DNA from: Deltaproteobacteria bacterium
Lineage (GTDB): Archaea > Thermoplasmatota > Poseidoniia > Poseidoniales > Poseidoniaceae
DNA: 48,001 nt
Direction: 5' to 3'
Assembly (NCBI GenBank): GCA_028344335.1
Contig: JAOMAZ010000010.1
Coordinates: 1-48,001 of the forward strand
Shown here: positions 1-8,508 of the stretch, one piece after another
How positions within the stretch are numbered: position 1 is the first letter of the stretch
Layout of the letters: each line of letters opens with the position of its first letter
Made by a program: the position numbers and the translations under genes
The notes under the pieces: model-generated
What the model saw: only the letters and a program-made list of their open reading frames with translations
What the model was told of the DNA's origin: nothing
The model's database searches: none

Positions 1-865
1 CGTGCATAGTTGAATCATTTACGCCGCTATCAATTCCAGTATCTGCGACAGTGACAATAATTCCCGTTCCATCAAGGCTATTGTAAGCAGAATTGATAGT
101 ACTGATATTGTTCTGATTATTTACTTGGTCTACCGCCATCCAGTGCTGAGCGACATCATTGAGGATACTGAAAACAGGCCGAGGTTCTATCCATTCAATT
201 TCCTCAGAGTTTGCCAGTAGAGATATTCCAATGTTATTTGCAGTGGCGGTAGCAAAGCGCCCATCATGGCTGTGTAATAAGACTAGAGAATCTTGTTTGT
301 ATGGAAGGTCGGGCCATTGAGTTCCAGAAAGGGCAATATTGACAGTGAGCAGGCCTTTACTGGCAAATGCTTGTTTCATCTCTCCAAGTAATAATGGGGC
401 TACATTTGATTGTAATTTGTCGCTTGGATCAAGTTTCATCATTGCTTCAATACCCAAATCCCCTAATTTTTCAACCTTCATGGAATTGACCTTACAATGA
501 AATGCGTTTGGTGGGAGGAATGAGGCACATTCAATTCCTGCATCAGAGAGTTCATCTACCCAAGTAGTTGGAACGGGATATGAATGTTGCAACACCAGCC
601 ATCCATTGACTGAATTACTTGGCCAATTTTCAATTGAAACTGTCTCAGCATTTCGGTACCTTAGCCAAACTTGTTCCGCATCTCCATTCCAGCCATGTTC
701 ACCATCTAAGACTGGAGTTACACCGATTTTTTCTAACCCTACTATGTCGGCTTGCGTGTTTAATACATCGTTTTCCTGAGCCAAAGTTGGTACAGTTAAA
801 GGCGAAAAAGATTGAATCAAAAAAATACTGAGAACTGCAAGGACGCTGCGGTAATGACTACGCAT
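1..865 (-). CDS. Secreted subtilisin-like serine protease (peptidase S8), 5' part only
   Basis: The reading frame is open from an ATG at 865 to the left edge (288 codons seen); the rest lies outside the window. The N-terminus has a signal peptide of about 30 residues (basic start, hydrophobic core, then a Thr-Leu-Ala-Gln-Glu boundary). About 240 residues follow that look like a propeptide or N-terminal domain with two Cys. The last visible stretch contains VADTGIDSG, the catalytic Asp box of the S8 family (Asp near residue 275), preceded by DGTGIIVT. The His and Ser boxes would lie beyond the edge, so activity cannot be judged. It is probably exported and degrades extracellular protein. It is divergent from the ABC exporter, about 100 bases away. 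A second S8 protease sits at the other end of the window. Confidence 0.88.
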   Translation of the reverse strand, partial: MRSHYRSVLAVLSIFLIQSFSPLTVPTLAQENDVLNTQADIVGLEKIGVTPVLDGEHGWNGDAEQVWLRYRNAETVSIENWPSNSVNGWLVLQHSYPVPTTWVDELSDAGIECASFLPPNAFHCKVNSMKVEKLGDLGIEAMMKLDPSDKLQSNVAPLLLGEMKQAFASKGLLTVNIALSGTQWPDLPYKQDSLVLLHSHDGRFATATANNIGISLLANSEEIEWIEPRPVFSILNDVAQHWMAVDQVNNQNNISTINSAYNSLDGTGIIVTVADTGIDSGVNDSTMH

Positions 866-965
866 GCTTTTCGCAGGTCACGACACCAACATGAAGGTTC
901 GGCCAAAGCGAACAACAGTCTATCGATGACAAGCATTGAAAACAGGACTTCACCGGAGTTGAGTT

Positions 966-2813
966 GTGACTGCCGCTATGGCTGAGGCTCAAAAGGCGCG
1001 AGAGCGCCATGATGGACTAGATGAATCTGGAGACAAGCAGGTCCTTGGGAAGCAATTGTGGAGAATTATTCCTTTCATAAAACCCTACAAGAAAAGGTTC
1101 TTCCTTGGGGTCGGAGCAAATGCTGTTGCAAGAGCCTGTGACCTACTTCCATTCGTTGCCATGGGTCTACTAACTGATGCAGTTCTAAGAGGAGAAATAA
1201 GTGAAATAAAGGATTTTGCATGGTATGGAGCACTAATTCTTGCCTCCTTTACCGGCTTAGCAATTTCACAAGGAATCTCAAATTATTCATGGGAAACATT
1301 GGCTCAATATTTGCAGCATGATATCCGAATGAAAGCATTTGATTCCTTGATAAAAATGGAGATGCGCTATTTTGAAGATAGACAAACAGGCGATATCATG
1401 TCGGTACTTTCAGCAGATGTTAATCAATTGGAGAATTTTCTCTCTGATGCTTCTACCTCTATTATTAGAATATTTGTCACTTTCTCTGCGGCCTTTGCCA
1501 TCTTGATGTGGATGTCTTGGAAACTAACTATCGTATTATTCGTTCCAATTGCCTTCATCATGCCATTGGTTTACTTCTTCTCAACTCGTATTCAACGCCG
1601 CTATCGTGAAACTAGACAATCATTTGGTGATATCAATTCTGTACTCGCCAACAATATTTCTGGGATGGGAGTAGTACAAGCATACAATGCACAACCTTAC
1701 GAAGCGCAAAGAGTAGGGGTTGAATCTGGTTCCTATATGGATGCAGCAATCAAAGCAACTGTTGTAAGAAATAGATTCCTACCCGGTATATATGTCATCG
1801 CTGGCCTAGCATTTGGAGCCTTGGCAACGGTAGGTGGCTGGCTGGTTGGTAATGGTGATATCAGTCCAGGTCAATATGTCACTTTCCTATTGATGAGTAC
1901 AAGAATGTCAATGCCACTATTCATTCTTGGAATGTTAGTCAATCAAATTCAGAAGAGCGAAGCAAGTGCACGTAGAGTATTCGCGATGATCGATCTACAA
2001 CCTACAATCATCGACAAAGACGGGGCTGAGGACTTGGTCGGTAAGGCGGAGAGGATCAGCTTTGAGGATGTTCATTTCGGCTACCCAGGAGGCAATAAAG
2101 TTCTGAATGGAATCTCTTTATCATTGGAGGAAAATCAATCTGTGGGTATTGTTGGACCAACAGGTGCAGGCAAGTCAACAATCGTCAAGTTGCTTCTAAG
2201 ATACTATGAACCAGATAGTGGAAAGGCTACGATGAATAATACAGATTTACAGGATTTGACCTTAGCAAGCATGCGACAACAGATAGGATATGTCAGTCAA
2301 GATGTCTATCTTTTCCATGGCACAGTGCGTGAGAATATTGCATATTCAAACCAGTCTGCTTCGAAAGAGGAAATTGAAGAAGCGGCACACTTGGCTGGTG
2401 CACACGAATTTATCGAGTCTTTCAAAATTGGTTATGATACGATTGTTGGCGACCGTGGAGTCAAACTTTCAGGTGGACAAAGGCAAAGGATTTCTTTGGC
2501 TCGAGCAATCCTTAGGAAACCGGCATTATTAATTTTGGATGAAGCAACAAGTGCTGTTGATACTAGAACCGAGGAAATAATTCAACGTAATCTAAACCAA
2601 TTCAAGGATGGCAGAATGACAGTTGCAGTTGCCCACCGACTTAGCACCATTCGGGATGCAGACGTGATATTAGTTCTCGTCGAAGGGGTTGTGGTTGAAA
2701 GAGGAACACATAGTGATTTACTCAGTAAAGATGGAGTCTATGCAGACTTATGGGCTGTGCAAACTGGAGACCTTGATAATAGCACAGGTCAGGCTACTCA
2801 GCACGACTCTTAA
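966..2813 (+). CDS. ABC exporter, fused membrane and ATPase domains (MdlB/MsbA type)
   Basis: This is a 615-residue half-transporter that should work as a dimer in the cytoplasmic membrane and export a lipid, peptide or drug; the substrate cannot be read from the sequence. Residues about 35-335 form the six-helix ABC transmembrane domain, with hydrophobic segments and intracellular loops such as DRQTGDIMSVLSADV. Residues about 360-595 form the nucleotide-binding domain: Walker A GPTGAGKST, signature LSGGQRQR, Walker B LLILDEATSAVD, and H-loop AVAHRLST. The length is usual for the family. The start shown is GTG at 966; an ATG four codons downstream at 978 is equally possible. Its stop shares a TTAA with the convergent gene at 2810. 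Confidence 0.93.
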   Translation: MTAAMAEAQKARERHDGLDESGDKQVLGKQLWRIIPFIKPYKKRFFLGVGANAVARACDLLPFVAMGLLTDAVLRGEISEIKDFAWYGALILASFTGLAISQGISNYSWETLAQYLQHDIRMKAFDSLIKMEMRYFEDRQTGDIMSVLSADVNQLENFLSDASTSIIRIFVTFSAAFAILMWMSWKLTIVLFVPIAFIMPLVYFFSTRIQRRYRETRQSFGDINSVLANNISGMGVVQAYNAQPYEAQRVGVESGSYMDAAIKATVVRNRFLPGIYVIAGLAFGALATVGGWLVGNGDISPGQYVTFLLMSTRMSMPLFILGMLVNQIQKSEASARRVFAMIDLQPTIIDKDGAEDLVGKAERISFEDVHFGYPGGNKVLNGISLSLEENQSVGIVGPTGAGKSTIVKLLLRYYEPDSGKATMNNTDLQDLTLASMRQQIGYVSQDVYLFHGTVRENIAYSNQSASKEEIEEAAHLAGAHEFIESFKIGYDTIVGDRGVKLSGGQRQRISLARAILRKPALLILDEATSAVDTRTEEIIQRNLNQFKDGRMTVAVAHRLSTIRDADVILVLVEGVVVERGTHSDLLSKDGVYADLWAVQTGDLDNSTGQATQHDS

Positions 2814-3223
2814 CGGCGGCTTTTGATAGGATGGAGCATAACTTGCTCCTTTCCTGAATCGATTCCAGGTGTAGATAGTTGACGTTTCCTTCCATGTTCA
2901 TTATCTGGTGATTCAAGGAAGGAGGAAATCCAACGGTCCCCCCAAATTATGCTAAGTGAAAGAATCAAGAAAATAGGAATACCAATTATCAAGGACCAAA
3001 GGCTGACTGATAGGCCAGCCATCATCATATCATCAAGTAATTCAGCCATCGCAATCATGGCAATGAAAGCAACAATTCTGGAAATTACTAACCAAGCTCT
3101 AATGATTCCCCATATTTCTTCTTCAGCACAGTCTTGAACAGGCTTATTCATTGCTTCAAAGCGTCGTTTGAAACCAAAACTCATGCTAATGCCCGCTCCT
3201 TTAGGGCATCTCTGCTCATTCAT
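2810..3223 (-). CDS. Small membrane protein of unknown function
   Basis: A 137-residue protein I do not recognise. It has a basic N-terminal region, two clear hydrophobic helices (around residues 44-62 and 72-93, the latter rich in Ile and Leu), and a polar, basic C-terminal tail. An internal Met at residue 14 is an alternative start. It lies downstream of the glycosyltransferase gene on the same strand with a short gap and ends tail-to-tail with the ABC exporter, sharing a TTAA stop palindrome. It is probably an integral membrane protein. Nothing in the sequence indicates its role. Confidence 0.7.
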   Translation of the reverse strand: MNEQRCPKGAGISMSFGFKRRFEAMNKPVQDCAEEEIWGIIRAWLVISRIVAFIAMIAMAELLDDMMMAGLSVSLWSLIIGIPIFLILSLSIIWGDRWISSFLESPDNEHGRKRQLSTPGIDSGKEQVMLHPIKSRR

Positions 3224-3268
3224 TCACTGAAGAACCCACTGTTGGTTTACAACTTGGGAAGATGATTT

Positions 3269-4363
3269 TCAATCTCTTGACTTATCGTCGATTTGAATTC
3301 CTAGTCCGGCTGCTGCACCTTCTCCAAGATGAATTTGTTTCATTCCTTTCAGTACTCCAGTGCCGTAGGCCCAATGGGCCATGAATATCATAATGGGGGA
3401 AATTATAATTGTTGCAAAATTCCGATGGGGGGAGGCTCCAAACATTGCACCTAACCAGCAGATCATGATGTAGGCAATGGCAAGGCTTGCAGTTGTATGT
3501 GCAGCAATTCTGGGGGCCCCCATTTCTGGGGAGTTGAGTGGGTCAGACCAATCAACCCCTCCTTGAGATAACCCCCATAGAAAAGTAGCGATACCGAATA
3601 TTGTCAGTATTGGGAATAGGGCAATGGCTGAATGGGACCAAGCTTTCAGTGCCGGCCAACGAGCATTTGCCAAGGTTCGAACATAACCATAATTTCGTAA
3701 TTGCTGCATATATGGCTTGACGGGTTTTCTCCTCCTATGAGGCATTATGGCAGTTGGGTCAAACCAGAGCCTATATCCAGCATCGAGAATTTTACGGTCC
3801 ATGACCACATCTTCAGCACCTATACAACCTGCTTCAAATCCTTTCACCTCATCGAGAATGTGCTTTCTATAAGCGGAATTACAGCCCGGATTATGGTCAA
3901 TTTCCACTAATTCTCCCGGTGGGACTTTGCCGTATCTCGTTCCAGCGGTCACCCAACGTGCACAAAAAGCCACATCTGCTGCTTTTGAGGAAAAGGGATC
4001 TTCATCAGGCGCAAAATTTGGCCCACCAATCCCTCCTACTTCTTCTCTATCGAACCATCGAATCAGTTTTCCAGCCCAATTTGCGGGCGGAATCACATCA
4101 TCATCTGTGAATAACAAGATATCACAATCAATGGCTTCAATTCCAATATTACAGGCATCAGCACGATTTCGGCTGCCTTCGTCATCAATCCATCTGGCAC
4201 TATGTTTGACAGCAATTGCTTCACCATCATCGCCAGTTGGGCCAACACAAGCGATTTCTAATTCCCCATCCCAGTCCTGATTATCCAAGGATTGCAAAAC
4301 CACATCTAATTGTTGGGCATTACGCAAGGTTGGGATGAGCACACATACTCGTGCCTGTTCCAT
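3269..4363 (-). CDS. Membrane-anchored family 2 glycosyltransferase
   Basis: A 364-residue GT2-fold enzyme. The N-terminus has the nucleotide-sugar binding start VCVLIPTLRNAQQLDVVL. A DDD metal-binding motif occurs in LLFTDDDVIPP (around residue 90), and there is an acceptor-side ED in GCIGAEDVVMD. After about residue 240 come three or four hydrophobic segments that would anchor it in the membrane, as in ExoA-like glucosyltransferases. It likely transfers a sugar to a lipid-linked or surface glycan on the cytoplasmic face; donor and acceptor are unknown. It lies between PCNA and a small membrane protein on the same strand. The family call is firm; the pathway is inference. Confidence 0.88.
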   Translation of the reverse strand: MEQARVCVLIPTLRNAQQLDVVLQSLDNQDWDGELEIACVGPTGDDGEAIAVKHSARWIDDEGSRNRADACNIGIEAIDCDILLFTDDDVIPPANWAGKLIRWFDREEVGGIGGPNFAPDEDPFSSKAADVAFCARWVTAGTRYGKVPPGELVEIDHNPGCNSAYRKHILDEVKGFEAGCIGAEDVVMDRKILDAGYRLWFDPTAIMPHRRRKPVKPYMQQLRNYGYVRTLANARWPALKAWSHSAIALFPILTIFGIATFLWGLSQGGVDWSDPLNSPEMGAPRIAAHTTASLAIAYIMICWLGAMFGASPHRNFATIIISPIMIFMAHWAYGTGVLKGMKQIHLGEGAAAGLGIQIDDKSRD

Positions 4364-4418
4364 GTCCGTGGCACAACCTATGACCTTTCAATGAAACCCG
4401 CAGAGGGGGCAGTTATCT

Positions 4419-5162
4419 TCAGATATCGCCTTCGATGCGAGGTGCCAAGAAATATGTGACATCTGCTGCACCATTTGCGAACTCATATTCGATTTTCAGT
4501 GGGAAGTTATCGCCAAATCTCAAAGTAACGCTGTCTACAACGCTCATCAATTTGGAGATTGGTAGTAAGTAAGTCAGACTGTATTGGGAGCGAACTGGTC
4601 CATCACACTTCAATTCTTGAACTTCATCCTTGGTATACATGACACTAACGCTATCTGTGTCGCCACCTGTAACGTTGATTGTCAAGCCCTCTTCACTAAG
4701 GCTTATGTTAACGAGGTCGCCGACTTGTCTAGCTGCTCGCAGTGCTCTTGACAAATCTTCACCTGAAAGAGTAACGCTGGCTGGAAGTTCAAGATCTGGA
4801 ACATTTGGCGGTGAGACGGTTGAGTGGTCAAGTGGTCTGATGACACGGTCAATTTTTCCCATCGAGAGATTGATTCTACCTTCTTCTTCATCGTATTTCA
4901 TTTCTATTAGGTCACCAGCATTACCCAAAGAGAGTAAATCTCGCATCTTCACCAATTCAAGACCAAGAGATGTTTCGTCGACTTCCCATGACTCAAATGC
5001 TGCCGAATCAACTTTCATTCGAATCATCGCTACGTGTGAAGGATCTACTACCCTAATTTCCATGTCATTTTCAGAAAAGTCCAATCTTGCTTCTTCTACT
5101 ACGACACTAATTGTGTCGAAGATGTTCCTCATCAGGTCCTGTCTTGCTGTGATATTGAGCAT
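4419..5162 (-). CDS. pcn: DNA polymerase sliding clamp (PCNA)
   Basis: This is the archaeal PCNA, which forms a ring on DNA and tethers polymerase, ligase and nucleases. Recognisable features are DTISVVVEEARLDFSE and VDPSHVAMIRMKV near the N-terminus, and a C-terminal NFPLKIEYEFANGAADVTYFL followed by LAPRIE, the usual PCNA ending. The start at 5162 (MLNITARQ) gives 247 residues, the family norm, and is preceded by GGGTGG at a suitable distance. The frame stays open upstream to an ATG at 5237, which would add an unusual basic 25-residue leader. That longer start lies only 18 bases behind the TFS gene, so both starts are possible. It is probably co-transcribed with TFS. Confidence 0.95.
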   Translation of the reverse strand: MLNITARQDLMRNIFDTISVVVEEARLDFSENDMEIRVVDPSHVAMIRMKVDSAAFESWEVDETSLGLELVKMRDLLSLGNAGDLIEMKYDEEEGRINLSMGKIDRVIRPLDHSTVSPPNVPDLELPASVTLSGEDLSRALRAARQVGDLVNISLSEEGLTINVTGGDTDSVSVMYTKDEVQELKCDGPVRSQYSLTYLLPISKLMSVVDSVTLRFGDNFPLKIEYEFANGAADVTYFLAPRIEGDI

Positions 5163-5255
5163 GTCACGTTCCACCCTATGGTCCTCTGCTCTTCGGCGGG
5201 GGTCCATAAATCTCCCTAAGGGCAAAGCCCTCCTCATTATTGAGGAAAATCCCTT

Positions 5256-5609
5256 TCAGTATTCTCTCCAGCCGTGTTTACAAGCCTTACAAGTTAGGAA
5301 TCGGGTCTCCGGTTCATCACTAGCACGGGTTTGGTGAAGTTCGGAGAATACCTCTACGCCATTGCATTTTGGACAGATATAGGAATCAGTGGTTAGAACG
5401 CCCATTATCTCATCAGCATCATTGATAATTTCGTATTCTCGAGTTTCAACTTTGGAGGAAGAAACAGTTTCTGCAAGATTAATTACCTTACCATCTGCAG
5501 CAACAATTTTGTTCTCTGCACTTCCTTTGTAACCACATTTGTAGTTAGGGCAATCAAGGTTCCCTGAGGAGTCAGGAAATGCAAGTGTACCGCATTCTGG
5601 GCAGAACAT
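5256..5609 (-). CDS. tfs: Transcription factor S (TFIIS/RPB9-like RNA polymerase cleavage factor)
   Basis: This small protein stimulates RNA cleavage by stalled archaeal RNA polymerase. The N-terminal zinc ribbon begins FCPECG and continues with two more Cys (CPNYKC). The C-terminal ribbon is CPKCNG ... CKACKHGW. Between them is TRASDEPETRF, the TFIIS acidic hairpin whose Asp-Glu pair enters the polymerase active site. The start at 5609 gives 117 residues, beginning directly at the first zinc ribbon as in other archaeal TFS. An ATG nine codons upstream at 5636, with AGGGAA before it, is an alternative. It precedes PCNA on the same strand and is divergent from nop5. Confidence 0.95.
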   Translation of the reverse strand: MFCPECGTLAFPDSSGNLDCPNYKCGYKGSAENKIVAADGKVINLAETVSSSKVETREYEIINDADEIMGVLTTDSYICPKCNGVEVFSELHQTRASDEPETRFLTCKACKHGWREY

Positions 5610-5658
5610 GGAGATTCCATCGGAATGCTTCAGCATATGAATAGTTCCCTAAACTCAT

Positions 5659-6702
5659 ATGCCATGCACATCTCGGCCTAACGTGGTCTGGATAGCATAT
5701 GATTGGCGATGTGCGATAGTTATCGATGCAGAAGGGCAAACCTTGGATGTCGAGACATGGTCGGGTAAGATGTCTCAATTCCTGATTATCAACCGTTTGG
5801 AAACAATTGGCATGGGCGGTATTTCTGATGAGGCTCGGAAGTTGGCAGATAGATGGCCGGATGCCTGTTTGCATCAAACCGGAGATCCTGATTTACCCGA
5901 GCATGAATTCCCAGAAACCGATGAGGAGATGATTCAAGCTCTCAATGAGGCAGCATTGGTGATGTCCGAGGCAGGAGTTTCTAAAGCAGCCGGTGACCCT
6001 GACAGAAGGTTGGAGCATTTACTTCGGGCCAGTGATGAATTACGGGCTGCTTGGTTAACAATGGAATCACGAATGGTAGAATGGACAGCATTGTTCCTCC
6101 CAACTGCAAGGGTAGAAAGAGACCGAGCACGGTTAGCGAGAAGCATTGTTGAATCGCCTTCCCTAGAAGACCTAGCAACTCAATTAGAATGTGAATTACC
6201 AGAGACTGGGCCTGGTGAACTTGAGTGGAAATCCTTGGTTTCGTGGTCGGATTCAGTTAGAGGACACAGAGGCAAACTTGAGCAAATGGAAGATGCAATC
6301 AGAGACCTTGCTTCAAATCATTTGCCATCTTTGTCGAAATTACTCGGTCCATTATTGGCAGCTCGACTTTGTGTCAGTGCCCATGGAAGAATGAGATTAG
6401 CAAGACTGCCGGCAGGAACAGTACAGATTTTAGGTGCAGAAAAGGCATTTTTCAACCATCTCCACACCGGCAGCCCCCCTCCTAAGCACGGTCATATTTT
6501 CATGCATCCATGGATATCTCGTTCTCCATGGTGGGTACGTGGAAAGATATCAAGAATGCTCGCTGCAAAAGCCAGCGTTGCTGCTCGATGCGATGCATTT
6601 GGGGCTGAAACTTGGAAGGATTCCGCAGTTGAAGCAGTTGAATCTAGAATGCTGGAAATCAAGAGTGAACACCCGCGCCCTCCTAAGGGTAGGCGTCGTT
6701 GA
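5659..6702 (+). CDS. nop5: C/D box RNP core protein Nop5 (Nop56/58 family)
   Basis: A 347-residue scaffold of the box C/D sRNP that guides 2'-O-methylation of rRNA and tRNA. The N-terminal domain (about 1-100) is divergent. The middle is a helical coiled region of about 110 residues. The Nop domain near residues 220-310 is unmistakable: LGPLLAARLCVSAHG, LPAGTVQILGAEKAFF, PPKHGHIFMHPWI and RGKISRMLAAKASVAARCDA. The C-terminus ends in a basic tail (PRPPKGRRR), as is common for the family. The fibrillarin gene follows nine bases later, the canonical archaeal pairing. It is divergent from TFS with a very short intergenic region. Confidence 0.95.
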   Translation: MPCTSRPNVVWIAYDWRCAIVIDAEGQTLDVETWSGKMSQFLIINRLETIGMGGISDEARKLADRWPDACLHQTGDPDLPEHEFPETDEEMIQALNEAALVMSEAGVSKAAGDPDRRLEHLLRASDELRAAWLTMESRMVEWTALFLPTARVERDRARLARSIVESPSLEDLATQLECELPETGPGELEWKSLVSWSDSVRGHRGKLEQMEDAIRDLASNHLPSLSKLLGPLLAARLCVSAHGRMRLARLPAGTVQILGAEKAFFNHLHTGSPPPKHGHIFMHPWISRSPWWVRGKISRMLAAKASVAARCDAFGAETWKDSAVEAVESRMLEIKSEHPRPPKGRRR

Positions 6703-6707
6703 GGTGA
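6701..6707 (+). promoter_or_regulatory. Strong ribosome binding site of fibrillarin
   Basis: GAGGTGA overlaps the nop5 stop codon and sits four bases before the fibrillarin ATG at 6712. It is fully complementary to the usual archaeal 16S rRNA 3' end, which suggests translation of fibrillarin directly from the nop5 message. Confidence 0.7.
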
Positions 6708-6711
6708 GTAG

Positions 6712-7428
6712 ATGGCAGGGCGCCGAGGTAGAGTTCCAGGCCGTGAAATAGTGCCAGGCTTCCGAAAGCAAGGGCGTGCTATTTGGACTCTCAATGCAAC
6801 TCCTAGAAAGAATGTCTATGGTGAAACTCTTCTGCGAACTGACGAAGGAGAATGGAGACGGTGGGATCCAAGTCGCTCAAAGTTAGGAGCCGCTTTAGTG
6901 GTAACTGCAAATCATGTTTCAGACTTATTGCCCTTACCTGGAACACAAGTTCTCTATCTAGGGGCTGGCCATGGTACCACAATTAGTCACCTTCATGATA
7001 TTTTATGCGGCGAAGACAATAATAGAAGAGGAAGAATAGTTGCTGTTGACCTTGCTCCAAGATGCCTAAGAGACTTGAACCACCTTGCCCATTCTAGACC
7101 AGGACTTGTTCCATTATTGGCTGATGCTCGTAGGCATGCAATTGTGGGAGCGATACAACCACAACGAGTAGATTGGCTATTCCAAGATGTAGCCCAAGCA
7201 AGCCAAGTTGACATATTTATCTCAGCATGCAAGAGATTTCTCAATAAGGGTGGGAGTGGTTTGTTCTCATTGAAGGCAGCAAGTGAACGCTGGGATGAAG
7301 ATGGTGAAAGAGCAATGTTTGAGAAGGTTGCAGATATGTTGTTAAATTCAGGAATGGAGATTGTAGAGAAAATAGATTTAGCTGGCTATGAAGATAATCA
7401 CATGCTCTTTCATTGCCGCAATATTTGA
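6712..7428 (+). CDS. flpA: Fibrillarin-like rRNA/tRNA 2'-O-methyltransferase
   Basis: The catalytic subunit of the C/D box RNP, which uses S-adenosylmethionine to methylate ribose 2'-OH. The 238 residues match archaeal fibrillarin length. Seen in the sequence: an N-terminal region with the fibrillarin-type YGE and LRTDEGEWRRWDPSRSKLGAA segment, the SAM-binding motif VLYLGAGHGTTISHL, the acidic motif IVAVDLAPRCLRDL, LLADARRH, and VDWLFQDVAQASQVDIF. It directly follows nop5 and is followed 11 bases later by fpg, so all three are probably co-transcribed. Confidence 0.96.
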   Translation: MAGRRGRVPGREIVPGFRKQGRAIWTLNATPRKNVYGETLLRTDEGEWRRWDPSRSKLGAALVVTANHVSDLLPLPGTQVLYLGAGHGTTISHLHDILCGEDNNRRGRIVAVDLAPRCLRDLNHLAHSRPGLVPLLADARRHAIVGAIQPQRVDWLFQDVAQASQVDIFISACKRFLNKGGSGLFSLKAASERWDEDGERAMFEKVADMLLNSGMEIVEKIDLAGYEDNHMLFHCRNI

Positions 7429-7439
7429 TGTGGTTAGAG

Positions 7440-8276
7440 ATGCCAGAACTACCGGAAGTAGAAACCGTAATGCGAGGCCTCTCTCCTCATTTGTTGAATC
7501 AAAGAATAATATCGGTGGAATTACGTCGAGCGGGATTGCGATATCCTTTTCCTTCAGATATGGTGGAAAAACTGGAAGGTAGAAAAATTGAAGATTTATC
7601 GCGTCGAGCAAAATATCTCCTGATACACTTGCAGGATGATTTGACATGGTTATGTCATTTGGGAATGAGTGGACGATTTACAATTTATGAAGATGGAATT
7701 AGCAATTCAGAAAACGGAAAACACGATCATGTTATGTTTTCACTTGAATCAGGTTGTGATGTGGTATATACCGATCATCGAAGATTTGGGATAATGGATT
7801 TACTAAAGACCTCCGAACTTCATGAGCATAAGTTATTGGCTCACTTGGGGCCTGAACCATTGATTGAGGAATTCACTGGGAAAGTATTGTACGATGCATT
7901 CCAAACTAAGAAATCTCCTGTTAAAACAGCGTTATTAGATCAAAGAATCGTTGCGGGATTAGGTAATATTTACGTCTGTGAAGCCCTTAACACAGTAGGC
8001 ATATCTCCACGTAGAAAGGCCTGCAATATCTCAAAAGTCAAATGCACATTTTTAGTTCAGGAAATTAAAAACATCTTACTTTCATCGATTGCAGTTGGAG
8101 GCTCAACTTTACAGGATTTCGCTGGAGTAGATGGCGACCTTGGATATTTCCCTGCCTCTTTCAGAGTTTATGGCAGAGAAGGTGAAGAATGCCAAAGCCA
8201 AGATTGTGATGGCAATATCAAGCGTATCAGTCAAGCAGGGCGTAGCACCTTTTTTTGCTCTTCATGTCAATATTAA
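7440..8276 (+). CDS. mutM: Formamidopyrimidine-DNA glycosylase (Fpg/MutM)
   Basis: A base-excision repair enzyme that removes 8-oxoguanine and ring-opened purines, then cuts the strand by beta/delta elimination. The start chosen at 7440 gives MPELPEVETVMRGL; the exposed Pro2 is the Schiff-base nucleophile and Glu3 the acid, so the in-frame upstream ATG at 7413 is ruled out. Other hallmarks are RRAKYLL (catalytic Lys), HLGMSGRF, DHRRFG, GLGNIYVCEAL, and a C-terminal zinc finger C-x4-C-x16-C-x2-C with AGRSTFF. The length of 278 residues is normal. The family is mainly bacterial, so acquisition by transfer is likely. It sits in an RNA-modification operon. Confidence 0.96.
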   Translation: MPELPEVETVMRGLSPHLLNQRIISVELRRAGLRYPFPSDMVEKLEGRKIEDLSRRAKYLLIHLQDDLTWLCHLGMSGRFTIYEDGISNSENGKHDHVMFSLESGCDVVYTDHRRFGIMDLLKTSELHEHKLLAHLGPEPLIEEFTGKVLYDAFQTKKSPVKTALLDQRIVAGLGNIYVCEALNTVGISPRRKACNISKVKCTFLVQEIKNILLSSIAVGGSTLQDFAGVDGDLGYFPASFRVYGREGEECQSQDCDGNIKRISQAGRSTFFCSSCQY

Positions 8277-8461
8277 AGAACTACCATTTTCCAATTATCA
8301 TCATCTTGTTGAGCATTTTTTTCTACATGCACAGCAATGGCTTTGTGAATCGGTTGCTCACGAAGAACTTGTTTGTAGACTTTTGATAGTACCTGGCTTG
8401 CAGTAAGTGTTTCAGGTCTTTTCCTTGCTTGGGGGCTGCTGTGGCCGATGCTTTTTGGCAT
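8273..8461 (-). CDS. Small hydrophilic protein, unknown
   Basis: A 62-residue ORF with a basic N-terminal part (PQARKRPE) and a predicted amphipathic helix (ASQVLSKVYKQVLREQP), ending DNWKMVVL. I recognise no family. Support for coding: it fills the space between fpg and the mutase gene, lies 47 bases downstream of the latter on the same strand, and ends on a TTAA shared with the fpg stop, the same arrangement as two other convergent pairs in this window. No convincing ribosome binding site is seen before the ATG. Confidence 0.45.
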   Translation of the reverse strand: MPKSIGHSSPQARKRPETLTASQVLSKVYKQVLREQPIHKAIAVHVEKNAQQDDDNWKMVVL

Positions 8462-8508
8462 GAGGTAGGATTTACTTCTACCCTATTCAAAGCAATGGTT
8501 GAACTGTT

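Noticed and set aside
4630-5337. Open plus-strand frame of 235 codons across PCNA
   Set aside because: It is antisense to an unmistakable PCNA and its product is Ser/Thr/Arg-rich without any domain; a reading shadow.
7413-7439. Upstream ATG for fpg
   Set aside because: Fpg needs Pro at position 2 as nucleophile; only the ATG at 7440 gives this.
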